A stretch of 64,000 bases of DNA from Bursaphelenchus xylophilus (Eukaryota; Nematoda; Chromadorea; Rhabditida; Aphelenchoididae): positions 1,054,001 to 1,118,000 of the forward strand of contig CAJFCV020000001.1 of the NCBI GenBank assembly GCA_904066235.2, in the 5' to 3' direction. A program made the translations under genes and the position numbers. Positions 56,828 through 64,000 of the stretch are shown piece by piece. Positions within the stretch are counted from its first letter, which is position 1, and each line of letters opens with the position of its first letter. The notes under the pieces were generated by a model. That model searched no databases, was not told the origin of the DNA, and saw only the letters and a list, made by a program, of their open reading frames with translations.

Positions 56828-59007
56828 CGCCCCTCCCATAGGTTGACGGCGTCCTCGACGTCACGTTGAGTTGACGTTGCTCGGTGCTGATTGTCACTGG
56901 CTTGATTTGACTTGAACTGGTTGGACCGGGCTCGAACTGGCGGGAAATGGCTTGACTGGGCTTGATGTGAATTGAACTGGCGCGACACGTGTTGACATGA
57001 AACGAGAGTAAAGTTAATGTAAAAGTCCCTAAAATCCCTAAAATATCCTAGATACCCCATGGCTCCCCCCTCAATAACTAAACGACGTCCCGGCGTTTTC
57101 AGAAAGCTTTTTCGCATTCCTGAAACAGGCCAACATGTCATCTGAGTTGACTTTTTACCGGAACGTAATAAATAAATAGAGAACTTTTGAATCAAAAACA
57201 GAAATACCTTCAAAATAATACAACAAATTACAATAAAATACGGTATTCCCACAATAAAATAGCAATTTACAATACATTTTGCCATACAGGTCCACATAGT
57301 ATCGAAAGATTTGAATTTTGTGCCCTTTCCTTTGATTTTCTGGTAAGGTGACGTGATATCTGTCTCAGAGTTTGAGTTTTTAGTCTTTTCATTCCTTTCC
57401 AGATCACTAGAATTCATAATTTTGCGGTTTGAGAAGTTTTCGTGACCAAAATTTTCGAATATCTCCTTAAACTTGCATGCTTTCCCTTCGATTCGCGAAT
57501 AATTTGCTAATCCGGCCGAGGTTTGTTGGTTCAATGCACCATTCAAACATTGAGTTTCTTGAGCAAATTTAAATTTACATCCTTTGGCGGGTAGAAACGA
57601 GCTAGAAAAGCGATTGTAGTCTTCGTAATTTTCCGAAATTTGCTTATTCTGACCAAGGGTAAGACTTGACATCAACTGGAAAACACATGACTCTGCTAAA
57701 TTCGCACAATCACTCTCAACTTTCGGGAGATTTGCATCAAGTTCCGAACATTTCTTTCTTATAGGGTCATCTTTTAACCATTCAGCGTAGAGAGAATCAT
57801 CCAAAATTTCCATAAAATCAATACTGTCATCATACTTCTCTTTGTTCCAGCTCATGAATACGCTTTTTGACAATTCTGAGGTATAATCCGTCTGGTAATT
57901 GGCTTTTGTGTGCGATAATGGTGCTTCTGGTTTGTAAAACAACTCTTCGAAATCTCCATTTTCAAATCCTGAATGATCTTCACCTTTCTCTTCGATGTTG
58001 CTATCGGATTCACAAGGTTTCTTACTTTGACATGGCTCATTAGTGGCCGCAAACTTCTCATTGTCTATCTTCACGATCTTTCTTACCTCAGTATTTCTTT
58101 TATATCTTTCCATTAGTTGCCGATAACATCGTAAAAGTTCGTCAAAGTTTTCGTCGTAAGCATCTGTCGGATCAATAATTTCTTTTGGATCACTGCTGCA
58201 TGTTAAGTCTGGGTGTTTATCATGAACAATAGGTGATGAGTTGTTCAAATCAGACTGAGAAAGATCACTTTGACACTGTTCTTGAGATTCTGGAAGGTTT
58301 TTTGAAGATAAAACACATTCTCGTTTCTTCTTGAAGCAACTCTTTTCGAGATGATTCGGTTTTCCACAGAAATTACAATGTAAATCAAGTTTTTTGATGT
58401 CCGATGGCTGATGTTTCTGAAGTTGGAACGCCTTATAGGCCTCGTCTTGAGATGGTAGAGAGTCTCGAATCAAGATTTGGTCATAATGAGGAAATGTCGA
58501 AAGGTAATCTATAACAAAGTCTTTCTCATACCCGAATTCTTCCATGAGTGGATCCATAATGTCTCCGAAATACTCCGTATTCTTGTTCAGAGCTTGATAG
58601 AAGTCCAAGATTCTTCCTCGAAGTCGTTTCTCCAACACTTTACAACGGTATTCAAGATGTAGGTCCTCTGTGGCAACGAAGAGGTTATATAGAATGTCAT
58701 AGATGAACTCTTCTTTCTCTTCACCAGTTATGTAAGACATTCGGCCGTTTCTCAAGAGGTAAATTTGTTCAAATGTTAATGTATTCGTGATGTGTGTATC
58801 TGATAATGCTTTCTTGATGCTTTCTCGATAGAATTCAGTCTTTTCTACACGCGAATCACAATCAGAATAGTTTTGATAAGGCAAGGAAGGAATAGAAGGC
58901 AATTTCAGCGAAAGATTCGACATTTCTCGAAGATTTTTCTGCATTTTAGGTACCAAATTTACTAAATCAACATCGGTCGCACAAACTTCGTTTTTATTCA
59001 CCTGCAT
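56764..59007 (-). CDS. Retrotransposon gag-like ORF with CCHC knuckle and membrane segment
   Basis: A 747-codon ORF starts at ATG 59007 and runs through to within the 3' LTR. Residues 75-200 are helical and gag/capsid-like. Residues 211-224 form a CCHC zinc knuckle (C-x2-C-x4-H-x4-C, from CNFC to EKSC) that would bind element RNA. Residues 230-570 are acidic, Ser/Asn-rich and probably disordered. Residues 579-614 are a strong hydrophobic helix (CYFIVGIPYFIVICCIILK), unexpected in gag and more like the membrane anchor of an env-like protein. Either pol was deleted and gag fused to an env remnant, or this lineage makes a membrane-anchored gag. The last 70 or so codons overlap the purine tract and LTR and are probably not functional. 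Confidence 0.7.
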   Translation of the reverse strand: MQVNKNEVCATDVDLVNLVPKMQKNLREMSNLSLKLPSIPSLPYQNYSDCDSRVEKTEFYRESIKKALSDTHITNTLTFEQIYLLRNGRMSYITGEEKEEFIYDILYNLFVATEDLHLEYRCKVLEKRLRGRILDFYQALNKNTEYFGDIMDPLMEEFGYEKDFVIDYLSTFPHYDQILIRDSLPSQDEAYKAFQLQKHQPSDIKKLDLHCNFCGKPNHLEKSCFKKKRECVLSSKNLPESQEQCQSDLSQSDLNNSSPIVHDKHPDLTCSSDPKEIIDPTDAYDENFDELLRCYRQLMERYKRNTEVRKIVKIDNEKFAATNEPCQSKKPCESDSNIEEKGEDHSGFENGDFEELFYKPEAPLSHTKANYQTDYTSELSKSVFMSWNKEKYDDSIDFMEILDDSLYAEWLKDDPIRKKCSELDANLPKVESDCANLAESCVFQLMSSLTLGQNKQISENYEDYNRFSSSFLPAKGCKFKFAQETQCLNGALNQQTSAGLANYSRIEGKACKFKEIFENFGHENFSNRKIMNSSDLERNEKTKNSNSETDITSPYQKIKGKGTKFKSFDTMWTCMAKCIVNCYFIVGIPYFIVICCIILKVFLFLIQKFSIYLLRSGKKSTQMTCWPVSGMRKSFLKTPGRRLVIEGGAMGYLGYFRDFRDFYINFTLVSCQHVSRQFNSHQAQSSHFPPVRARSNQFKSNQASDNQHRATSTQRDVEDAVNLWEGRVEPAASGLSFGPATITSSLM

Positions 59008-60129
59008 TCTCTTTTCTAAACGTGGAACAACAAATTTTCAAACAACTTATCCTTATTTCCTTTAGGTCTCGAAATTGTACCAGGTCCGCTGGGTTTTTTC
59101 GATATTACACTTGATAGGTTGGCCAAGATTCACGGGGTTCCTGCAATTAAACTTCAGTAACACAATTCAAACGAGTTCTCTGTTCTTTCACAACAAATTA
59201 TAATCAATTACAACCAAAAATTCTTCGGATTTCAACAAAATTTCAAAGTCCACGACACAAGATCAAAGTTCTAGATCAACAACGATTAAATAGGTCCAAA
59301 CGACACAGAAATAACCACACAGCTAGCGAATCAACCAAACGCAGTTTCCCAACAAAATTTCCAAGTAGTTCAAGCCTCTCAAAGACGTATATTGCGTCAA
59401 AAATCGTCAAGTTCACCTAAAATAATATCCAAAAATCGCAAATTTCTCAATTTCTCGTCAAAATTCTTCAAACAAAAGGGTCGTAATAGCTTATTCTCGC
59501 TATAAATAGTCTCACCTCGCTCAATAATCAGGAATGTTGTGAGTGTATGGCCGCAAAAGTATCAATTATATTATACTTGGCCAGGAGTCGAAATTTTCCA
59601 AATTCTTGCGGAAATTCGCTCCAAAGTGGGTAAGTATTCTTTTACCACGCAAGATCTTTGTTCTTCTCACAGACCTGCAGCTGTTTTGACCACGGATTTC
59701 TTAGGATCAAAACAGTTTTTCCTTCCGAGTTTACCTTTCTTTGGGCTCGTCAGGTCCGAATTTACACAATTTCTTGCAGTGTAAATTCGGTTTCAACCTC
59801 ACTCTAAGTTCTTACGGTGAGGCTGAATCAGATAAGACCGTGATTTCTTTTGGTCAATATCTGAGTTCGTCGGACTGATTTCTTATGCCTCCGAACACTT
59901 CTCTCAGAATTATAGATCGAGAGGCCGAGATTTAGGTAATAATTCTTTTACCCTCGAGAGAATCAAATGTTTGAAATCACTCGGCAGATAGACCGAAATT
60001 TCTTCGAGTCGGATCTATCTGATCTCGTTGTAACCTAAAAATCGAACGAAACAAGGAAAAAAACCACCAAAATCCAACGCAAATCGAGTCCAACGTGTTC
60101 GAAGTGTCGTCGTTCCGTAGTGGTCGCCA
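59008..60129 (-). other. 5' leader of the retrotransposon
   Basis: Non-coding sequence between the primer-binding site and the gag-like start, about 1.1 kb. The short ORFs here are not conserved with anything recognised. The packaging signal would be expected in this stretch. Confidence 0.5.
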
Positions 60130-60463
60130 AATGGGAACGCAGTTGGGTCCTTCCTCCAGCCGATTCCAGGTCCCTACTACTTCCGCTAGTATCAGTGGGA
60201 CAACCTCCCAACTGATCAACTCCCCAAACGCCGAATCCAACAGTTACAGTCGATAGTTTATTGACAGGCCGCGAGCACAATACAAATAAGATACCAACAG
60301 ATCCAATATTCCAGCGGGGCCAAACGCACGACCGCTTTCTAACCTTCCATTCCAACCAACTCCCTCTGACTGATTCCTCCTTCCGTCCACGTTCCTCTCT
60401 CACATTAGGCTGCTCGTTATCGTTGCGGGACCAAATGAGAGCCCAGATGCGGCTGGCTCCACA
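60130..60463 (-). repeat. 5' LTR of the retrotransposon
   Basis: The boundaries are set by the comparison with 56494-56827, by the TGTGG start, and by the adjoining primer-binding site. Confidence 0.85.
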
Positions 60464-61082
60464 GTTTGTAAGTAATACTAATTTTCATCCATGAATTGAT
60501 GCGATCCCCACATCCTTTCCGCATCTCATTACCGTTCTGGTTCATAGATGTATGGATCCTATAAGCGGATTCGGCGCCAAAAAGAAGCCGTCTATATCAC
60601 CCATCTACATCTGATGTTGCTCAGGTCCTATAAATAGTATTGTATAATATAACGGTGGGTCCAGCTGGTGTTTATGTATCTGCCTGCCCGTCTACATGAT
60701 CATGCTGCTCGCAAAAACCACAATGCATTCAGAAACTGCTATGCCGAGTTGTTGTGTTGTTGCGTTCTTCATGGAAACAAATGTGGAATGCTTGATGTTG
60801 GTGTGGTTTGTTAAGCCGTATCACAAGTAATGCCCAAGAATTTTGAAAATTTTACGGTCCAAGAGATCCGCCACAAACCTCTGTACATTAAATCTCAAGA
60901 GACAAATTTGGGATTCGTTGATGTTATTTTAGATGTTTGCCTGTAACCCCGTTAATAAATCGTTTTTTACGGAAACTGGCAATATTGAAAATGAAATCAA
61001 AAGTTGATTGTTTATATTACATAACATTACATAATAATATTACATCGAAGTAGTTATAGGCTACAAAAATGAGCCAGGGGGG

Positions 61083-61232
61083 AACCGGAAGTGATAGAGT
61101 AGGGGAAAGGAGGAGAGTCAGACAGTGAGAGAGGCGAGAGAGTGTTGAGAGGAGGAGAGTCAGACAGCGAGAGAGGCAAGAGAATGTGGAGGGAGAGAGT
61201 CAGACGGTGAGAGAGTGTGTAGAGGAAGGAGA
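61083..61232. repeat. Purine-rich minisatellite, about 3 units
   Basis: GAGAGTCAGACAGTGAGAGA recurs three times with a period of about 45 bp (third copy GAGAGTCAGACGGTGAGAGA). Confidence 0.75.
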
Positions 61233-61888
61233 GTGGGCGGAGCTTGTGATAAAATCATTAATAGTTGAAATAAAATTATTTTTCCAGCAATTCCGAGTTT
61301 TCAACAAGAAGATGTGCAACTTTTTGCAGTTATGCGGAAAATATTTTGTTTCCGGAAATATTAAACATTAAAGGGACGCCAAGTATTTCAAAAAAACAAA
61401 ATGCGCAATATAAATATTGTTGTAAAAATGTTTTGCAAAGTTTCAAAAAACTTGCAAAAAGTTTAAAATAATTTGCAGACACTTGCAAAAGTTTTACGAT
61501 TTATGACCGACGTAATGTGGTTTTACGAACGAAAGGAATGTACAGTAAGAAAAGACGAAAATACCGTAATCCTTAGCAGTCAACCGCACAGAACAGTGCA
61601 ACTGAAGCTAAATGACTTTAGGCTATTTTGAGCTGATGACTCTATGATGTTGATTGATGACTTGTACTTTGTACCAGGATGCAAAAACGCGACAACTTAT
61701 AGTTTGTAGTCTTTGCATCCGGAGCTTGATTAATCACAAATAAAATTTGCAAATTCAAAACGCGGCAACTTATACTATTTCTACCTTCGCTGTACGATCA
61801 GTCAGTGCCTGTGCCTTTCTGCTGTGCGGCGGTCCGCGTCGTTCTCTCCGAAGATTGCGAAATCTACGCGTCGTTACTGTACTTTGTC

Positions 61889-61896
61889 TATTTAAG
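61889..61896 (+). promoter_or_regulatory. TATTTAAG core-promoter motif, gene at 61932
   Basis: TATTTAAG lies 36 nt before the ATG at 61932. With a usual TATA-to-start distance of about 30 nt, the 5' UTR would be very short. A TTTTCAG at 61905-61911 could alternatively serve as a splice-leader acceptor. Confidence 0.6.
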
Positions 61897-61931
61897 GAGT
61901 TTAGTTTTCAGCACTGGTCAAGTTTGGTATC

Positions 61932-62668
61932 ATGCAATTTGTCCCAAAAACCTCAACTCGAGTGTCCAAGAAGACAAAAAGAGATGTAAGTTTTTAAATT
62001 TAAATTCGTATTTTTTGTTTTAGGTATCAGAGGCTGTCATCGGAGAGAAGGAAAACATTCCGCCCGAAATTGTTGTTCAGCTGCCCGCTACTCAGACTCC
62101 TCAACAAGGTCAAGGGATGATATCACAGCAAAGTAAAGCAATGAATCAGACTCCTCAACAAGGGCAGGGAATGAATCCACAAACCCAAAAGGTAGCTCCT
62201 CAGAATGCCCAAGGAACTCAGGATGTGTTGAAGAGAAAGTTGCCGTCCCGTGCCAATGAAGCCAAACCCGCTAAATCAATGGACCAGTAGGTTTTAAAAT
62301 TTTTCTGACTTTGTTCACTCTAGGTGGGTGGTCAAGCGCTGCAAGCTCAATGTTGAGGCCAATAAAGTCGAATCCGTGACCCTGTTCCTGCGGTCAGCCA
62401 TGGTCCCCTTCCTACAGCAATCAATTACGTTCCGCAACGAAGCCCTGTTCCAGCGCCTCGCGGCGTTGGTGGTCGGAGAGGTAGGTAGAAAATGTGCATA
62501 TGTTTGGAAAATGAAAAAAAAAATACGCACATTTTTTACTTATAGGTCATCGAGGTGAAGGACTACAAGGCCTACAATACATATGTCACAATTTTTGGAG
62601 AAGGTGATGTGAACACAACCGTCCAGTTCCAAAACTCCGCTGACGAAGAGGAAGATATGCTTATTTAA
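61932..62668 (+). CDS. Maverick-like cluster protein, Q-rich, acidic tail, possibly ssDNA-binding
   Basis: Four exons (61932-61985, 62024-62286, 62324-62480, 62546-62668) with introns of 37-65 nt sum to 597 bp, giving 198 aa. Residues 1-20 are basic. Residues 40-82 are Gln-rich with the octapeptide TPQQGQGM at 43-50 and again at 61-68, from a 54-nt tandem duplication. Residues 107-188 form a compact beta-rich domain (WVVKRCKLNVEANKV to YNTYVTIFGEG). The tail DEEEDMLI is acidic. A basic or disordered arm, a beta-barrel-sized domain and an acidic tail resemble single-strand DNA-binding proteins of viruses, but I do not recognise the family. It lies 64 bp upstream of the packaging ATPase on the same strand. 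A diverged broken copy is at about 56.0-56.3 kb. Confidence 0.75.
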
Positions 62669-62669
62669 G
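62662..62669 (+). promoter_or_regulatory. TATTTAAG core-promoter motif for the ATPase, overlapping a stop codon
   Basis: The last codon and stop (ATT TAA) of the upstream gene are embedded in TATTTAAG, 64 nt before the ATPase ATG. The upstream gene's AATAAA (62713-62718) lies beyond it, so the two transcription units overlap. Confidence 0.6.
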
Positions 62670-62732
62670 CACGTCAAAAAATAATGTCACAGAAATAATC
62701 CCAACCTTTTAAAATAAAAATCGTGCTGTCCG

Positions 62733-63365
62733 ATGGAGGTTATTGATTCGGCAGAGATAAAATTTCGTTCCCCATTCGGAATGGTGGTTTCGGGGAGTAG
62801 TAGCAGTGGAAAAACAGTATTCACCATGAAGCTCATCGACCAGGCAGCATCTCTGATTTCCCCGCCTCCGCCAGACGTTTTGTATTCATATGGACAGTAC
62901 GGCGACCACATTAGAGCCCTCGAACAAAAAGGAATAAAAACAATGCAAGGGGTGCCGGGCGAAGAAACGCTGCGCAATTTGAGGCCCCACTCTCTCCTTG
63001 TTCTGGATGATCAGATGAGTGCAGTGGACGAAAAGTGGTTGGTTGATGTTTTTGCGAAAAAGTCACACCACATGCTGTTCAACGTCATCTTTTTGACACA
63101 AGATGCGTTTGAGAAATCGTTGAAAACCGTGAGGATGAATGCACAGTATCTTGTCCTGCTAAAAGCTCCAAATTCCCAACTCCATGTCCGAGTTTTGGGC
63201 TCGCACTTGTTTCCTCGCAAGCGTGGATTTGTTGAGGCATACAATGACGCAACAGAGAAGCCCTACTCCTACCTGTTGATCGATCTGCATCCGCGAACCA
63301 AAGACACGCTGCGTCTTCGTGCAAACATTTTCCACGGCGAAATGACCACGATTTATCAGTTATAG
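62733..63365 (+). CDS. Maverick/Polinton-type genome-packaging ATPase (A32/FtsK-HerA-like)
   Basis: A 210-aa single-exon protein. Walker A is GSSSSGKT at 21-28, and Walker B is SLLVLDDQM at 87-95 with D92-D93. KKSHHMLFNVIFLTQ at 109-123 holds the SHH and sensor TQ motifs, and FVEAYNDAT at 166-174, SYLLIDLHP and LRLRANIF follow. This order is that of the DNA-packaging ATPases of Mavericks/Polintons and adintoviruses, which pump element DNA into a capsid. It is close to the usual length and has no frameshift, so it could be active. The ATG is the first in frame, with TATTTAAG 64 nt upstream and AATAAA 27 nt after the stop. Its 3' end overlaps the TBP gene on the other strand by 6 bp. Capsid genes expected with it are not in the window. 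Confidence 0.88.
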   Translation: MEVIDSAEIKFRSPFGMVVSGSSSSGKTVFTMKLIDQAASLISPPPPDVLYSYGQYGDHIRALEQKGIKTMQGVPGEETLRNLRPHSLLVLDDQMSAVDEKWLVDVFAKKSHHMLFNVIFLTQDAFEKSLKTVRMNAQYLVLLKAPNSQLHVRVLGSHLFPRKRGFVEAYNDATEKPYSYLLIDLHPRTKDTLRLRANIFHGEMTTIYQL

Positions 63366-63928
63366 GGTGTGACAAAATTTCTGAACTTGAGAATAAATTG
63401 GAGAAAATGATTCAAGTATTTGTTGCATTGATTTTCCTCCATTAATTACAATCTTTCCAGTCGTGAAAACCAAACAGGTAATTCCATTTTTTCTGTAGAA
63501 AAGGCCGGGAAAAATTTCGGGTTCGTAGAAAAAGTCGTGCGGACAAATATTCCTGAGGCCGTTCAAATCAATTTCACTGCCCATGTTCGAGGTTGCGACA
63601 AGGTTGACGATTTTGAATCCGTGTGGTCGCGACTCCATGTCATAATGTTGAAGTAAATCGCATAACGAGACAACGGTTTTGCGAGCCAATTTTTCCGTCT
63701 TCACTCCGGTAATAACACACTTTCCCGTCCGGAACAAGAGAACCGTAGCACCATTTAAGCGCACAATTGCTCCGTTGAACTTCGTCTTGTTGAATTTGAC
63801 TTGTTCACAGCGATTCGACAGCTCCAAAAGGTCGAGTTCGCGGCCTGCAACTTTCATAGAAAAGACAAAAAGAACCCACCGACACTTGCTACCGAAACAA
63901 TATTTCTGAGGACAATTTCGAAATCCAT
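63360..63928 (-). CDS. TATA-binding-protein homologue carried by the Maverick-like cluster
   Basis: Two minus exons, 63928-63880 and 63844-63360, are separated by a 35-nt intron (GTGGGT to TTGCAG). Together they give 534 bp, 177 aa. It is a bare TBP core with two direct repeats, residues 9-83 and 93-177. Exon 1 supplies the first strand (RNIVSVASVG), which lines up with the start of repeat 1. The four phenylalanines that wedge into the TATA minor groove (yeast TBP F99, F116, F190, F207) correspond to F39, F54, F128 and F143. FRTGKCVITG and FTTGKIVINGGKS match the F-x-SGK strands, and YEPEIFPGLFYR is the near-invariant TBP signature, with E124 and E126 at TFIIB-contact positions. No N-terminal extension is present. 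Expected function: binding TATA-like DNA and recruiting TFIIB/RNA polymerase to element promoters. Alternatively, a recently captured host TBP paralogue. Confidence 0.88.
63392..63397 (+). terminator. Polyadenylation signal AATAAA for the ATPase
   Basis: AATAAA 27 nt past the ATPase stop, lying inside the TBP-like coding region on the other strand. Confidence 0.55.
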
Positions 63929-63945
63929 TCGTAGATCAAAAAAAG

Positions 63946-63953
63946 TATTTAAG
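63946..63953 (+). promoter_or_regulatory. TATTTAAG motif pointing rightward
   Basis: Lies 36 nt before an ATG at 63990. It forms a divergent pair with the leftward motif at 63982-63989 in a 61-nt intergenic gap. Confidence 0.5.
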
Positions 63954-63981
63954 CAAAACACGCGCGCACAACACTACTCGA

Positions 63982-63989
63982 CTTAAATA
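63982..63989 (-). promoter_or_regulatory. TATTTAAG motif for the TBP-like gene
   Basis: TATTTAAG on the minus strand, with 53 nt between it and the TBP-like ATG (63928-63926). Confidence 0.6.
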
Positions 63990-64000
63990 ATGGTGCATGT
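63990..64000 (+). CDS. Possible start of a divergent gene, cut by the window edge
   Basis: ATGGTGCATGT at the very end is preceded by TATTTAAG at the same spacing (36 nt) as the gene at 61932. Only four codons are visible, so the call rests on promoter position alone. Confidence 0.3.

Larger units (their letters stand above)
56494..60463 (-). mobile_element. LTR retrotransposon, 334-bp LTRs, no visible pol
   Basis: Direct repeats of 334 bp bound the element. On the minus strand the 5' LTR (60463-60130) starts TGTGGAG and is followed at once by a primer-binding site TGGCGACCA (60129-60121). A purine tract GGGAGGGG precedes the 3' LTR (56827-56494), and another (GAGGGGGGAG) lies at about 57072-57063. 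GTTT flanks both ends (56490-56493 and 60464-60467) as a 4-bp target duplication. The 3.3-kb interior holds one gag-like ORF and a leader. No reverse transcriptase, RNase H or integrase motifs were found, so movement would depend on a relative. Confidence 0.85.
60464..61931. other. Left flank of the Maverick-like cluster
   Basis: Small coding-like frames occur: YKRIRRQKEAVYITHLH at about 60556-60606, and a 46-codon ORF at 60674-60814 (ARLHDHAARKNHNAF, Cys/His-rich) that has TATAAATA 45 nt upstream. Neither is recognised. From 60900 to 61730 the DNA is AT-rich with a purine minisatellite. I could not find the element's terminal inverted repeat. Confidence 0.4.

Noticed and set aside
56492..56839. 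115-codon minus ORF, repeated at 60035-60403
   Set aside because: It is a translation of the LTR and appears in both LTR copies. Non-coding.
61747..61989. 81-codon ORF ahead of the cluster gene
   Set aside because: It overlaps the TATTTAAG promoter in another frame. The frame starting at 61932 splices cleanly into the next three exons and the others do not.
62687..63375. Minus-strand ORFs opposite the packaging ATPase
   Set aside because: Shadow frames; the plus strand carries Walker A and B and the full family motif order.
1..64000. tRNA, rRNA or CRISPR features
   Set aside because: No tRNA-like A/B box arrangement, rRNA sequence or spacer-repeat array was recognised on reading. A covariance-model scan would be needed to exclude a tRNA completely.

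Overview
The window looks like a chromosome segment from a nematode, probably Caenorhabditis or a close relative. The evidence is short TTTTCAG-type splice acceptors, compact GC-rich exons inside AT-rich introns, phased A/T-tract introns, and a very heavy load of short inverted-repeat elements. No rRNA, tRNA, CRISPR array or bacterial operon was seen.

From 1 to about 51 kb the window holds four host genes spread among repeats. The last two exons of talin (+) lie at 4413-5198. A MADF/SANT-like DNA-binding protein (+) lies at 34702-36124. The C-terminal exons of an unrecognised protein (+) lie at 42387-43898. A complete seven-exon LACTB-type serine beta-lactamase-like gene (-) lies at 50975-46385; its exons sum to exactly 433 codons. 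The rest is mostly non-autonomous DNA elements. The commonest, called family A here, has termini reading CAGTCTGTCGGGAAAATAAT. Family B has CAAGTGCGACGCTCAG termini. Family C is a hairpin with GATCCANTGGCAAAAAACGT arms. Family D is built of GGCCCGG runs. Family E is bounded by CCGGAAAGTCGC. A decayed mariner-type transposase lies at 37.7-38.2 kb.

From 52 to 61 kb is a graveyard of larger elements: short broken ORFs, a likely solo LTR, a frameshifted retroelement integrase fragment, a 1.5 kb foldback element with nearly identical arms, and a complete-looking LTR retrotransposon (56494-60463, minus strand). The retrotransposon has 334-bp LTRs, a primer-binding site, a gag-like ORF with a CCHC knuckle and no visible pol.

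From 61.9 kb to the end is the most interesting part, a compact Maverick/Polinton-like gene cluster. It contains a 198-aa four-exon protein of unknown function (possibly ssDNA-binding), a 210-aa packaging-type ATPase, and, convergent with the ATPase, a 177-aa TATA-binding-protein homologue. The TBP keeps both repeats and all four DNA-bending phenylalanines. The octamer TATTTAAG lies 36-64 nt upstream of the start codon of each of these three genes, and also upstream of an ATG that opens rightward at the window edge. An element-encoded TBP beside a shared TATA-like promoter suggests a self-supplied transcription-initiation system. The element continues past the right edge, so its capsid, polymerase, integrase and terminal repeats cannot be seen.
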